64,000 nucleotides of DNA from CAJGCS01 sp045589955. GTDB taxonomy: Bacteria; Bacillota_I; Bacilli_A; ML615J-28; CAG-313. The notes under the pieces were generated by a model, which was given only the letters and a program-made list of their open reading frames with translations, did not search any database and was not told the origin of the DNA. A program made the position numbers and the translations under genes. Where the stretch lies: contig JAZNQD010000009.1 in assembly GCA_045589955.1 (NCBI GenBank), positions 1 through 64,000 on the forward strand, written 5' to 3'. Below are positions 1-7,927 of this stretch, piece after piece. The stretch's first letter is position 1. Each line of letters starts with the position of its first letter.

Positions 1-67
1 CAAAAATCTCGGTTCTTTCATCATCTTCATTTTCAATCGGATGAACTTTGTATTTATCTACAAACAT
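1..67 (-). CDS. partial hypothetical protein, N-terminus only
   Basis: An open frame begins at 67 and runs off the left edge of the window. The first 22 residues (MFVDKYKVHPIENEDDERTE...) are seen. A strong ribosome binding site, GGAGGTG, sits six bases before the ATG. It lies 11 bases after the stop of the M16 peptidase gene and is probably its operon partner. Function cannot be told from this fragment. Confidence 0.65.
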   Translation of the reverse strand, partial: MFVDKYKVHPIENEDDERTEIF

Positions 68-78
68 AATACACCTCC

Positions 79-1287
79 TTATTTGGAATGAACGATTGTA
101 ATTGAGTACTTATTATTTAATAAGTGTTTTGCGTATTTATATACATCTTCTAATTTTATAGAATTTATTTTCTTTTTTATACTATTAAAACTTCTAATTT
201 TTTTACCATGTAATGTTATAATAGCATTTTGATTAGCAATTGATTCTACTTTGTCTTGTTTTGCTGCCTGTGAATGTAGTATAATGTTTTTAGCTTTTTC
301 TAATTCTTCTTCTGTGATATCGGTTAACATAGTATTTAATGTATCTTTAATCACGGTAATTGTTTCATCTATATTTTCTTTATTGATTGCTGCCCATACA
401 CCAAATAAACCGGTATCTATTTCAGAAAAATTAACTACACCTACTGAATATACCAAACCTCTTTTTTCTCTTACTTCTTGGAATAATCTACATGACATTC
501 CACCATCTAAAATATTTCTAAAAATGCTACTGACATATGTATTTTTATGATATAAAGGATCGCCTTCCATAGATACAATAACCGCAGTTTGTGCAAATTT
601 ACTTTCTACAGTGATATCATGATATTCGTATTTTGATTGAGCAACTGGTAATTGATTTTTGTCTGGAAGTGATGTAAATGTATTTTTGACATAATCAACT
701 ACTTCTTCGTGTTTAACATTTCCAACTATAGATATTACCATTTTATCAGTGGTATAACCTTTTTTAACATAATCTAATAAATCATCTCTTGTAAATTTGG
801 TTACATTTTCTTTTGTGCCTATAACCGGACGTCCCAATGCTTGATTTGGATATACAGATTCATATAATTTAAGCCAACTAGTTGCATTTAAATCATCTTT
901 ATACATATCAATCTCTTGTAAGATGACTTTACGCTCTTTTTCTAATTCTTCTTCAGGAAAAGTAGAATTCTGGATAATATCACTTAAAAAATCAATACCT
1001 ATTTTCCAATAATCTGGTAAAATATTTACAATATAAGCTGTGTGATCAGTTGTCGTATATGCATTGCAATTACCGCCTAGACTTTCAATTTGATCTGATA
1101 ATTGTTGAGCATTCTTAGTTTTTGTTCCTTTAAATGCCATATGCTCTAATACATGTGAAATACCACTTAATTCTTTGGTTTCGTTTAAAGATCCAACATT
1201 AACATAAATACCCATAGAAACAGTGTTAAATTTTTTATTTTCAGTTACTACTTTTAAACCATTTGGTAATACAGTTGTTTTAATCAT
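79..1287 (-). CDS. M16 family zinc metallopeptidase (insulinase/processing-peptidase type)
   Basis: A single-unit M16 peptidase of 402 residues, close to the usual length for bacterial processing-peptidase homologues such as YmxG. The inverted zinc motif HxxEH is at H45-E48-H49 in the segment SGISHVLEHMAFKGT, and the third zinc ligand is E125 in LQEIDMYKDD, at the expected distance. A conserved glycine-rich M16 C-half motif (NILDGGMSCRLFQEVREKRG region) is present too. All catalytic residues are intact, so an active protease is expected. The start at 1287 is chosen because GAAAGG lies seven bases before that ATG; the ATG five codons upstream has no such site. It has its own promoter at 1315-1343. 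The target is unknown: virion protein processing, host peptide degradation, or attack on a host factor are all possible. M16 enzymes are uncommon in phages. Confidence 0.92.
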   Translation of the reverse strand: MIKTTVLPNGLKVVTENKKFNTVSMGIYVNVGSLNETKELSGISHVLEHMAFKGTKTKNAQQLSDQIESLGGNCNAYTTTDHTAYIVNILPDYWKIGIDFLSDIIQNSTFPEEELEKERKVILQEIDMYKDDLNATSWLKLYESVYPNQALGRPVIGTKENVTKFTRDDLLDYVKKGYTTDKMVISIVGNVKHEEVVDYVKNTFTSLPDKNQLPVAQSKYEYHDITVESKFAQTAVIVSMEGDPLYHKNTYVSSIFRNILDGGMSCRLFQEVREKRGLVYSVGVVNFSEIDTGLFGVWAAINKENIDETITVIKDTLNTMLTDITEEELEKAKNIILHSQAAKQDKVESIANQNAIITLHGKKIRSFNSIKKKINSIKLEDVYKYAKHLLNNKYSITIVHSK

Positions 1288-1314
1288 ATTAAATCCTTTC
1301 ATTTTACTTAATAT

Positions 1315-1343
1315 ATTATACCGTAAAAATAGTATAAAGTAAA
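1315..1343 (-). promoter_or_regulatory. promoter, GTTTTACT class
   Basis: On the minus strand, TTTACT (-35, 1343-1338), a 17-base spacer and a perfect TATAAT (-10, 1320-1315). It reads into the M16 peptidase gene. Confidence 0.85.
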
Positions 1344-1353
1344 ACCAATTTAA

Positions 1354-1384
1354 TAAAAAAAGGAGTTTTTTATCAAAACTCCTT
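1354..1384 (-). terminator. intrinsic terminator after the double NUMOD1 gene
   Basis: Perfect 10-base arms AAGGAGTTTT/AAAACTCCTT with a five-base loop, followed on the minus strand by seven U residues. It ends the transcript of the gene at 1410-2009 just before the M16 promoter. Confidence 0.85.
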
Positions 1385-1409
1385 AGTATTTAATTTAGAC
1401 TAAAACTAA

Positions 1410-2009
1410 CTATTTATTTGTCAATTTATCTAATACTGTATAAATCATTGATGCTTCAGCATAGTGATTATTATCAGCTAATTTTTGACCAACTGTACAT
1501 AGCATTTGAATCTCTGATACTTCTTGTGTTTTAACAGGAGTATTTAAAATTTCTGGTACAGTTTTAATAGTTTCACTTGTTTTTCTACTGCTATGTCTAA
1601 TTATTTCACGCTCAAGCTTTGGTGATTGTTCTGGATAGATACTTAAATCTTTACTTTGCATTGGAGTAAGTCTAACATATGTTTTACCATCTTTATCAAT
1701 AAACTTACCTGCTTTTTCCATCTTCAAACCAAATGTCCATTGATTAACATTAATAGCTTTTGCTGCTTGTGCGATTGAATTATAAACAGTATTATTATCT
1801 AAACATTTAACTTGAACCGAACGTTTTGAAACAAACGAACGTCTTTTTCTTGTAGCTTTTTTCTCGATTTTCTCAATAGTAAAACCATTGATTTCATTTT
1901 TCTTAGCATATAATGTATTAGAAATACGATATGCTGGACAACCTATAAATTTGGCTGCTTTAACGATTGAATTAAAAATTTTATTGTTAACTTTCAGTGT
2001 AGTAGTCAT
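1410..2009 (-). CDS. DNA-binding protein with two NUMOD1-like helix-turn-helix units
   Basis: 199 residues. Two similar units are visible: residues about 5-45 (FNSIVKAAKFIGCPAYRISN) and about 70-115 (VYNSIAQAAKAINVNQWTFG), both matching the NUMOD1 pattern, a DNA-binding helix-turn-helix normally attached to homing endonucleases. No nuclease domain is present, so it may be a free-standing DNA-binding protein or a relic of a homing enzyme. The C-terminal 60 residues are unrecognised. The start at 2009 is preferred to the longer frame from 2039 because the promoter at 2046-2074 puts the transcript start near 2039, and AAAGGGA lies eight bases before the ATG at 2009. Confidence 0.75.
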   Translation of the reverse strand: MTTTLKVNNKIFNSIVKAAKFIGCPAYRISNTLYAKKNEINGFTIEKIEKKATRKRRSFVSKRSVQVKCLDNNTVYNSIAQAAKAINVNQWTFGLKMEKAGKFIDKDGKTYVRLTPMQSKDLSIYPEQSPKLEREIIRHSSRKTSETIKTVPEILNTPVKTQEVSEIQMLCTVGQKLADNNHYAEASMIYTVLDKLTNK

Positions 2010-2045
2010 ATATATTTCCCTTTCTAATGATTGACTCATGAAGGT

Positions 2046-2074
2046 AATATACTATATAAGTTTTATAATGTAAA
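2046..2074 (-). promoter_or_regulatory. promoter, GCTTTACA class
   Basis: Minus strand: TTTACA (2074-2069), 17-base spacer, TATATT (2051-2046). It drives the double NUMOD1 gene and fixes its start codon. Confidence 0.85.
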
Positions 2075-2082
2075 GCAATTTT

Positions 2083-2346
2083 TTATAATTTTTCTAAAAT
2101 TGCACAAAATTCTTTTAAATTCTTTACTTTTGAAATAATAATTCGATCTGTTGAAAAGTCAATAGGATAAAATTCTAATAAAGGCTTAACATGTGTACTT
2201 AAAAATGTACCATATGACCAATCGTATGTACCTTTATTTATATTTAGAGTTAAAGTGTTATGTGTATATTCGATTGTAATATCTAAAGCATGTGAAACGA
2301 ATACTTTATTTATTTTATCTAAAGCTTTGGTTTGATTAGAAAACAT
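2083..2346 (-). CDS. small protein, possible member of a dispersed alpha/beta family
   Basis: 87 residues, no known family. It lies one base after the gene at 2348 and closes a five- or six-gene operon running from 3910. Predicted strands (ITIEYTHNTLTLNI) are followed by a helix and a hydrophobic tail (LKEFCAILEKL). That layout resembles, weakly, other small proteins here that end in a leucine-rich helix (33587, 33847, 56343). Confidence 0.7.
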   Translation of the reverse strand: MFSNQTKALDKINKVFVSHALDITIEYTHNTLTLNINKGTYDWSYGTFLSTHVKPLLEFYPIDFSTDRIIISKVKNLKEFCAILEKL

Positions 2347-2347
2347 G

Positions 2348-2620
2348 TTATTTTTTTAATTCTTTTAATTCTTGTTCTATAATAAGATTTATTTCAGATT
2401 TCAACATATCCATATCTACGCGAGATGGACTATTTAAAATAAGTTGTATCTGTTCAAGGGTTTTTATAGCTTTATATACATCTTCTTTTGCTACTGTAAT
2501 TTCTCTTTGTTGTTGCTGGTATAGATTAGACAAAGCGGTGGTTAAAGTATTTAAGTCATCTTCAGACGAAAACATCTTTTGACGTATATTTTGTAAAATC
2601 TCATCTAATTTAATTGGCAT
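2348..2620 (-). CDS. small coiled-coil protein
   Basis: 90 residues, mostly helical with glutamine-rich heptad-like stretches (residues 25-60) and a charged helical C-terminus. AAGGAG lies seven bases before the ATG. Function unknown; probably an oligomerising adaptor or structural protein. Confidence 0.75.
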   Translation of the reverse strand: MPIKLDEILQNIRQKMFSSEDDLNTLTTALSNLYQQQQREITVAKEDVYKAIKTLEQIQLILNSPSRVDMDMLKSEINLIIEQELKELKK

Positions 2621-2646
2621 AATAAATCTCCTTAAATATTCGAACT

Positions 2647-2940
2647 CTAAATTTTTTCCACTTTGGTCAAATAATATGCTTGAAGATTAGAAATTTCACT
2701 TTTATTAAATTCTGAAATGATTATATCGGCATATTTTACATATGATAACATATCTGTAATATCAACCGGCAATGAATGTAACGCATCACACATTTTTGTT
2801 ACAAATTGATTTTTTTCACTAGCTGTCAGAGGAATATCTTTACTGATACCACCTTTAATCCAATCTATTAACGAAAAAATATCTTTTGCAATTAATTTTA
2901 CGGTATGATTACCAACTAGTGCTATATAAAAATCATGCAT
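2647..2940 (-). CDS. hypothetical protein in the receiver-domain operon
   Basis: 97 residues, predicted helical apart from a short N-terminal hairpin. Its first codons overlap the 3' end of the receiver-domain gene by eight bases, so the two are translationally coupled. No family recognised; a partner of the receiver protein is an inference from the coupling. Confidence 0.75.
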   Translation of the reverse strand: MHDFYIALVGNHTVKLIAKDIFSLIDWIKGGISKDIPLTASEKNQFVTKMCDALHSLPVDITDMLSYVKYADIIISEFNKSEISNLQAYYLTKVEKI

Positions 2941-3298
2941 GTTTTTGTCCTATCTTATTTAATAGTTCGACCCATTCTTTTATTGAAAACATTTTATTTG
3001 TATAGCCAGATATTAAATTTGTAAATCCGTTTTTTTCTATTATTGAAATAGCCTGTAAATTACCACTATTTAAAATAACAGGAATATGTATATTGTGTAA
3101 AGATAAATATTTCAATAAAGGTAAAGCTGTAGTGTCTCGCATATCAAAATCAGAAACTATTACATCTGAAGAAGATACAGAAGGCATATTTATATCATTT
3201 GGTGTATAATGATGTTGTACATTATGTCCTAATTTTTTAAAAATCAATTTCAAATTAGAGGCTATTGTTTCATCATCTTCTAGTAACAGTATTTGCAT
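2933..3298 (-). CDS. stand-alone response-regulator receiver (CheY-like) domain
   Basis: 121 residues forming one receiver domain and nothing else. The N-terminal strand LLLEDDE supplies the acidic pocket (E7, D8, D9). The phospho-acceptor is D50 in IVSDFDM. A small residue follows strand 4 (S78 in ILNSGN), and the conserved lysine is K102 in GYTNKMFS. All residues needed for acyl-phosphate chemistry are kept, so it could be phosphorylated by a host histidine kinase or drain phosphate from one, as Spo0F and CheY do. It overlaps genes on both sides in one operon. Single receiver domains are rare in phages. Confidence 0.85.
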   Translation of the reverse strand: MQILLLEDDETIASNLKLIFKKLGHNVQHHYTPNDINMPSVSSSDVIVSDFDMRDTTALPLLKYLSLHNIHIPVILNSGNLQAISIIEKNGFTNLISGYTNKMFSIKEWVELLNKIGQKHA

Positions 3299-3467
3299 TG
3301 TTTTTTACTTTAGCTTTTTTCCTAAAATTTACACTACATTGGCGATCGGGAGTAATACAACAATTATTTATTTCAATTTCTTTATTTTTAAAAACAAAAT
3401 GTATCTCTTCTTCTTCCTTTTTTTCGGTTATTACATCGAGTAGAGCAATTAAATCTTTGTATTTCAT
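3273..3467 (-). CDS. small charged hypothetical protein
   Basis: 64 residues: an acidic middle (EKKEEEE) and a basic tail. It overlaps its upstream neighbour by four bases (ATGA) and runs 26 bases into the receiver gene, which supports it over the plus-strand frame in the same place. No family recognised. Confidence 0.65.
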   Translation of the reverse strand: MKYKDLIALLDVITEKKEEEEIHFVFKNKEIEINNCCITPDRQCSVNFRKKAKVKNNANTVTRR

Positions 3468-3910
3468 CGCGAATTTCCTTTATTCATTGACATTGTATTA
3501 AAATTGTCACGTTGACGTTGAAATTTTGCTTGTAAGTCCGCACACATTAAGAAATACTTATCTCTTTCTGAATATGATTCTAAAGCCGGACAAGTATAAT
3601 AAAGATTTGTATCTTTTATAAATTTCTTAACATGTAAACTTTTATTGACTTCTTTTTTAAATTCTTGCAAATCATTATCTGTCGCTATATCGTAATGTGC
3701 CTTTGAACTTTTCATTATGTAAAAAGAAGGAGGCTCATTTGCATGTAATGGTTTATTGGCCAAAACAAAAAATAAGCCTCTTTCAATACCTTGTGTCAAT
3801 CCTTCACGTGAATCATCTTTTCTAAAACCGCCTACACTATATTCCTTATCATGATCACCAACTAAAACATATCCGATATAATTATCGTTTTCAGCAGCAT
3901 AAATTTTCAC
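3464..3910 (-). CDS. hypothetical protein, first gene of the receiver operon
   Basis: 148 residues starting with GTG; AGGAGGC lies upstream. The N-terminal strands with a glycine pair (SVGGFRKDDSREG) hint at an alpha/beta fold, but no catalytic motif is convincing. No promoter of the GYTTTACW type is seen in the short gap to 3969, so the operon may continue from there. Confidence 0.75.
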   Translation of the reverse strand: MKIYAAENDNYIGYVLVGDHDKEYSVGGFRKDDSREGLTQGIERGLFFVLANKPLHANEPPSFYIMKSSKAHYDIATDNDLQEFKKEVNKSLHVKKFIKDTNLYYTCPALESYSERDKYFLMCADLQAKFQRQRDNFNTMSMNKGNSR

Positions 3911-3968
3911 GTAAAGCCTCCTTGGTTCAAATTATTATATGTTATATATTATTAAATATCAAAATAAT

Positions 3969-4577
3969 TTACGCGTTTTCTTTTACTACGTTATTTAATA
4001 TTTCTTCTATTTTCTTTCCTTCTTTATCTCTAGTCGCAGGATCACCGAAAAAAGACATTTCCCAGAACAATCCATATACAATATGAAATAGTGTCGGATA
4101 TAATTCTACTTCGTGTACTTTCTCATAGTTTTCATTACAAATAGTCAAAATAGGTGAAAAACGCATTTTAAAGTTTTTAATATCATTAGCTTTAAGAAAA
4201 TCTATACCAAACGCTTGACCATTTTTATCAATACCTTCTACTTCTACTTTTGGATATGCCACATTAAAATATTTATGATTTAATTCTAGACTATCCCAAT
4301 AAAAATTTATGTAACAATCATCTGCAGTTGTAATAATAGATTCTTCTTTAGACTCTGCTATAAACTCTTTTGCATAGAAACAAATTGATTGTAAAACAGG
4401 TTCTTTTTCTACAAGCTTAAAAATTGTATTTATTGTAGCATCTTTGTTAATAATTACTGGAATTGAAGCCAGCATAAATGGTGTTAAACTACATTTTATT
4501 TTTCGTTCTGAATATCTTTTGTGAAATAAATTTCCTTCCACGTCTACATATAGATATTCGCTTGGAAAATTATGCAT
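3969..4577 (-). CDS. hypothetical protein
   Basis: 202 residues, soluble, no family recognised. It is the first gene after the promoter at 4655-4683 and has a 70-base leader holding a hairpin. Possibly a beta-rich N-terminus (strands around residues 5-30) and a helical C-terminus. Confidence 0.8.
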   Translation of the reverse strand: MHNFPSEYLYVDVEGNLFHKRYSERKIKCSLTPFMLASIPVIINKDATINTIFKLVEKEPVLQSICFYAKEFIAESKEESIITTADDCYINFYWDSLELNHKYFNVAYPKVEVEGIDKNGQAFGIDFLKANDIKNFKMRFSPILTICNENYEKVHEVELYPTLFHIVYGLFWEMSFFGDPATRDKEGKKIEEILNNVVKENA

Positions 4578-4609
4578 AACATGCCTCTCTTTCTTTTTTC
4601 GTATAAAAT

Positions 4610-4636
4610 ACCCCGAATACTTTGAATACTCAGGGT
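4610..4636 (-). promoter_or_regulatory. leader hairpin
   Basis: Ten-base stem (ACCCTGAGTA/TATTCGGGGT on the minus strand, with G-U pairs) and a seven-base loop, between the promoter at 4655-4683 and the gene at 3969-4577. The U-run after it is poor (TATTTTAT), so it could be a weak attenuator or a stability element. Confidence 0.5.
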
Positions 4637-4654
4637 ACGCACAGTATATTTATA

Positions 4655-4683
4655 TATATACTACAATTAACTATATAAGTAAA
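4655..4683 (-). promoter_or_regulatory. promoter, GTTTTACT class
   Basis: Minus strand: TTTACT (4683-4678), 17-base spacer, TATATA (4660-4655). Drives the genes from 4577 leftward. Confidence 0.8.
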
Positions 4684-4723
4684 ACCGATTTATAGCTCTT
4701 TTTTTACTTCTTTTTACCTCGTT

Positions 4724-5056
4724 TTATGCTTCGGCTCTAACTAAATCTTTTTCGCCTAAAATAAAGGGTTTATAATCTGGATATGAAGTAACCAATTTAA
4801 AACTATCAATATTAATTATATAACCATTTTGTTGTGTGTAATTCATTGGTACGATTGAAAAATAACTAGAATCAAACTCCAAATCTTCTGAGATTTCAAT
4901 AACTAATTCTAATGGATTTTCTTCTATTATCATTGCTTGTCCAATAACTGTAACTGCATCATCGGCATAAATTGGAATATTTTTTTCTTTATTTAAAATA
5001 CAAGCGTTTCCTAAGCCGACTTTAATAAATCTATAAGTACCTTTTAATAAAATCAT
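4724..5056 (-). CDS. hypothetical protein
   Basis: 110 residues, beta-rich (MILLKGTYRFIKVGLGNACI...), no family recognised. The start at 5056 is set by AAAGGAAG seven bases upstream; the longer frame to 5116 would run through the small membrane-protein gene. Confidence 0.75.
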   Translation of the reverse strand: MILLKGTYRFIKVGLGNACILNKEKNIPIYADDAVTVIGQAMIIEENPLELVIEISEDLEFDSSYFSIVPMNYTQQNGYIINIDSFKLVTSYPDYKPFILGEKDLVRAEA

Positions 5057-5070
5057 AAGTTTCTTCCTTT

Positions 5071-5172
5071 TTAAAATAAAATATAAAGTATTGCTAAAAT
5101 GCACATAATGATACAAAAGACTGTATCCATTATTTTTTCTATCTTTTTTCGTAATTGTCTTGCATTATACAT
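5071..5172 (-). CDS. 33-residue single-span membrane peptide
   Basis: The peptide has a basic N-terminus (ARQLRKKIEKIM) and one hydrophobic span (TVFCIIMCILAILYILF). Its stop codon overlaps the ribosome binding site of the next gene, which is typical of coupled phage genes. Its own binding site is weak (AAAGAAA). It lies inside the long leader from the promoter at 5288-5316. Reality as a protein is likely but unproven. Confidence 0.5.
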   Translation of the reverse strand: MYNARQLRKKIEKIMDTVFCIIMCILAILYILF

Positions 5173-5287
5173 GGTTTTTCTTTAAAATATAGTGTTTCGT
5201 TTTAATAATTAATTTCAGAAAAGCTCTTATATAATAGAATATGTTTATTGAGAATTTCTTCATTAATATATTTACAAAATCTAGTTG

Positions 5288-5316
5288 ATAATGAATCGAG
5301 CGTAATATAAAGTAAA
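5288..5316 (-). promoter_or_regulatory. promoter, GTTTTACT class, weak -10
   Basis: Minus strand: TTTACT (5316-5311), 17-base spacer, CATTAT (5293-5288). It gives a leader of about 110 bases before the membrane peptide, with nothing else seen in it. Confidence 0.65.
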
Positions 5317-5333
5317 ACCGTTAATTAAATAGA

Positions 5334-5822
5334 TTATACATTTAATGTTAACTGCTCTATGTTTTTATATTCAACAAGGTCTTCCATTTGAATATCTATC
5401 CCTATGCACCTATGATACAATATGTCAAATCTAGTCGCTTTTACATTATGGTTATGAAAATTGATTGCTGATACCAAAATACATTCTGGTAAAGAATAAT
5501 ATTTATGTTTCATCATTCTATAATATGTTTTCAAAAAATCATCAACGATACAAGCAACAAATATCGGTCCATTGTTCTCATAACACTTTTTTAATTTAGA
5601 CCAAGAATATCTTTTTCTATCTAAATACTTATCATATCTAGCTGCACTATAATATCTTATACCGGTTGCAGATACGGATACCGGTTCATTTTCTAATTTT
5701 AGGTCTGGATGTCTATATGCAATAAAAGCTTCACTGTGCTTTTTAAGAAATCTAATAACTGCTTTTTGTCTAGATCCATATAGCATAAAACCTATTGCTT
5801 CACTATTCTTTTTTATCTTCAT
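5334..5822 (-). CDS. hypothetical protein
   Basis: 162 residues, basic in its first half, rich in tyrosine and histidine; no family recognised. ATG at 5822 has AAGG six bases before it, whereas the longer frame would need TTG. It overlaps the NUMOD1 gene by 20 bases. Confidence 0.75.
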   Translation of the reverse strand: MKIKKNSEAIGFMLYGSRQKAVIRFLKKHSEAFIAYRHPDLKLENEPVSVSATGIRYYSAARYDKYLDRKRYSWSKLKKCYENNGPIFVACIVDDFLKTYYRMMKHKYYSLPECILVSAINFHNHNVKATRFDILYHRCIGIDIQMEDLVEYKNIEQLTLNV

Positions 5823-5991
5823 GATCAACCTTACAAATATATTTGCCTTTTATACCTTTATTTCTTTGAATAATCTGATGAACGCGCTGTTTTGAAATAC
5901 CCAACTGCAAAGCAAGATTAGTTATACTAGGGTAGGTCTTACCTTTAAAAATTACTGAATGACCAGGTCTACCTTGCGGACGTTTATACAT
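5803..5991 (-). CDS. single NUMOD1-like helix-turn-helix protein
   Basis: 62 residues. After a basic arm comes KTYPSITNLALQLGISKQ then RVHQIIQRN, a NUMOD1-type helix-turn-helix unit. No nuclease is attached. With the gene at 1410-2009 this makes two free-standing NUMOD proteins in one phage. A small DNA-binding regulator or a homing relic is likely. Confidence 0.75.
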   Translation of the reverse strand: MYKRPQGRPGHSVIFKGKTYPSITNLALQLGISKQRVHQIIQRNKGIKGKYICKVDHEDKKE

Positions 5992-6264
5992 TTATTCCTC
6001 GCCATATATATCACGAAAAACTTCACTTATCATTAAACTACAAGTTAAGTTTAAAACGCCTAAATGTTGTAAAGCTTTCCAAACTTCTGGATATTCCGCA
6101 ATTAATTTTTCTTTTTTATTTTTATCCATCTCATTTAATGCTTCACATAATTCTTCGGCGTGCTCAGTGCAACTCAATATTTTACAAAAAATATCAAAAG
6201 AGATAATTACTTTTTCATTATCTTCTTTATTAAAACGCGCCTTTTCTTGTTCGGTAATTAGCAT
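5992..6264 (-). CDS. hypothetical protein, helical
   Basis: 90 residues, acidic and helical. ATG at 6264 follows AAGGA by seven bases; the upstream ATG at 6291 would overlap the preceding gene with no binding site. It abuts the NUMOD1 gene. No family recognised. Confidence 0.75.
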   Translation of the reverse strand: MLITEQEKARFNKEDNEKVIISFDIFCKILSCTEHAEELCEALNEMDKNKKEKLIAEYPEVWKALQHLGVLNLTCSLMISEVFRDIYGEE

Positions 6265-6278
6265 TGTTTCATCCTTCA

Positions 6279-6920
6279 CTAATATGTACATTTACTATAT
6301 ATATCATAATGTAAGCGATCTGTAAAACCTTTTCTATTAAAACCTCTGAAAATATCCTTAATGAATTCTTCGATGTAATAATCAATGTTATTAAGGTATA
6401 TTTTGCTCATAAAATATACAAAGTCATCATTTAACAAATCAAATGTTAGTTTACATTCGTTTTTTAATAAGCTTTCTTTATACAATTTAAATGCATCAAT
6501 CGCAGATAAATTCATTTCTCTTCTAACTCTTATTATAAAATGTCTAAAATTCGTTTTTGAAATAGTACCTAAATATATACCGGTTCCGTTTTTTGAATTT
6601 TTTTCATAAAAAATTGGCATCCGATTATTATGAAGTTTATATATTTTTTCTCTATTTTCTCTATCGCTTTTATAATGTAATTCGGTACAACGTTTAAGTT
6701 GTTTTGCTGGATTAGTAACTATTGCTTTTAAATCGGTATTGGTTAAATAAAAAATCGTATCATTAGAAATAGCTTCTGTAGCAAGTGTCATATCACGTAT
6801 ACTAATTTGTAACGTCTTTAACAAGTTACTTAAAAACGGTAATTGCGCAAAATGTAATTTAAACGAATATAACTCATTTTTGCCATCAAGTATAACTATA
6901 TTTCGTATATTATTCGTCAT
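6279..6920 (-). CDS. hypothetical protein
   Basis: 213 residues, basic, alternating strands and helices; no family recognised. Start at the second ATG (6920), nine bases after GAGG, overlapping the previous gene by 11 bases; the first ATG at 6926 has only three bases of spacing. Confidence 0.75.
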   Translation of the reverse strand: MTNNIRNIVILDGKNELYSFKLHFAQLPFLSNLLKTLQISIRDMTLATEAISNDTIFYLTNTDLKAIVTNPAKQLKRCTELHYKSDRENREKIYKLHNNRMPIFYEKNSKNGTGIYLGTISKTNFRHFIIRVRREMNLSAIDAFKLYKESLLKNECKLTFDLLNDDFVYFMSKIYLNNIDYYIEEFIKDIFRGFNRKGFTDRLHYDIYSKCTY

Positions 6921-7644
6921 ATACATTTTCCTCTATTCTGAAATCTTTTAAGATATTTAAATAAGCTTCTTTGGCTTGCTCTAAGTATTCTTCTGATAAT
7001 TTAGGATATAAACGCAAAATTAAATGATATAACCAAAAATTTATATGTAACTTTTGTTGATATTCAATCTTTTCATTTAGCTCTTTTATTTTTTGTTTAG
7101 CTTCACTACTATCTGTAAGCACTTTACCAAAAAGCTCAAAATTATCTCCTTGCTGTAATAACTGAAGATCCAACAGTAATTTTGTATTTTTTAAACAATA
7201 TTTATACTTACTTTTATATAGCTTATTGCTCTTTTTTAAGTGTAAACAATCTTTATCAGTCTTCGGCAGAGTAAAGCAAAGCTTCTTGCTATCGATGTTA
7301 TTCTTATTAGCATATAATTGTAATTCATTTTTTGCTAAATCATATATTTTATCAAATGTTTCTGAATCCATTGATTCTTTACAAATTTTAACAAACCAAG
7401 CATCTTGATAGTAATTATAAGGTGCCAAACTTTGATACTTTAAAACCAAAGCTTCTACTTTTTGTAATTCTACTTGTAAAGAATTTGGGCATGGAATTTC
7501 TTGTTGATATAAATTTTTAATCACATCTAATAACTTAGTATGTAATTTAGATAATCTATAGTATGAAGTATAATCAAACGTATCGAGTGTATTTAAACAC
7601 GCCCGTATTTTTTCAAATGATGTTCCTTTGTATATATACTGCAT
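6910..7644 (-). CDS. hypothetical helical protein
   Basis: 244 residues, almost all helix with lysine/glutamate-rich coiled-coil stretches (around 165-200). First gene after the promoter at 7674-7702. No family recognised. Confidence 0.8.
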   Translation of the reverse strand: MQYIYKGTSFEKIRACLNTLDTFDYTSYYRLSKLHTKLLDVIKNLYQQEIPCPNSLQVELQKVEALVLKYQSLAPYNYYQDAWFVKICKESMDSETFDKIYDLAKNELQLYANKNNIDSKKLCFTLPKTDKDCLHLKKSNKLYKSKYKYCLKNTKLLLDLQLLQQGDNFELFGKVLTDSSEAKQKIKELNEKIEYQQKLHINFWLYHLILRLYPKLSEEYLEQAKEAYLNILKDFRIEENVYDE

Positions 7645-7673
7645 AAAATTACCCTTTTAATAACTATGCCTGC

Positions 7674-7702
7674 ATTATATATCAAAAAATTAATTGTGTA
7701 AA
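7674..7702 (-). promoter_or_regulatory. promoter, GTTTTACA class
   Basis: Minus strand: TTTACA (7702-7697), 17-base spacer, perfect TATAAT (7679-7674). Drives the genes from 7644 down to about 5334. Confidence 0.9.
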
Positions 7703-7717
7703 ACAAATAGTATATCT

Positions 7718-7927
7718 TTATTTAAAATAATCTGGAAAATTTGCTCTAATAAAACGCTCATACTTTGGGCACTCTCTTAATAAAATATCAATTATTTTAT
7801 TTCGTTGTGCTTTTAATTCATTACATTTTTCAACAGCCATTAACAAAGTATCCCTAGAATTTATAATAAGACGGTTTACGTTGATCTTTTTCTTTTTTAA
7901 TCTAAAGCGTTTCAAAATGTTTAACAT
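7718..7927 (-). CDS. small basic protein
   Basis: 69 residues: a lysine/arginine-rich N-terminus (LKRFRLKKKK) then a helix. Directly abuts the stop of the gene at 7928. Last gene of its operon. Possibly nucleic-acid binding; no family recognised. Confidence 0.7.
   Translation of the reverse strand: MLNILKRFRLKKKKINVNRLIINSRDTLLMAVEKCNELKAQRNKIIDILLRECPKYERFIRANFPDYFK

Noticed and set aside
3464..3910. RNase H-like fold
   Set aside because: The N-terminal strands suggest it, but no acidic catalytic set in the right order could be found.
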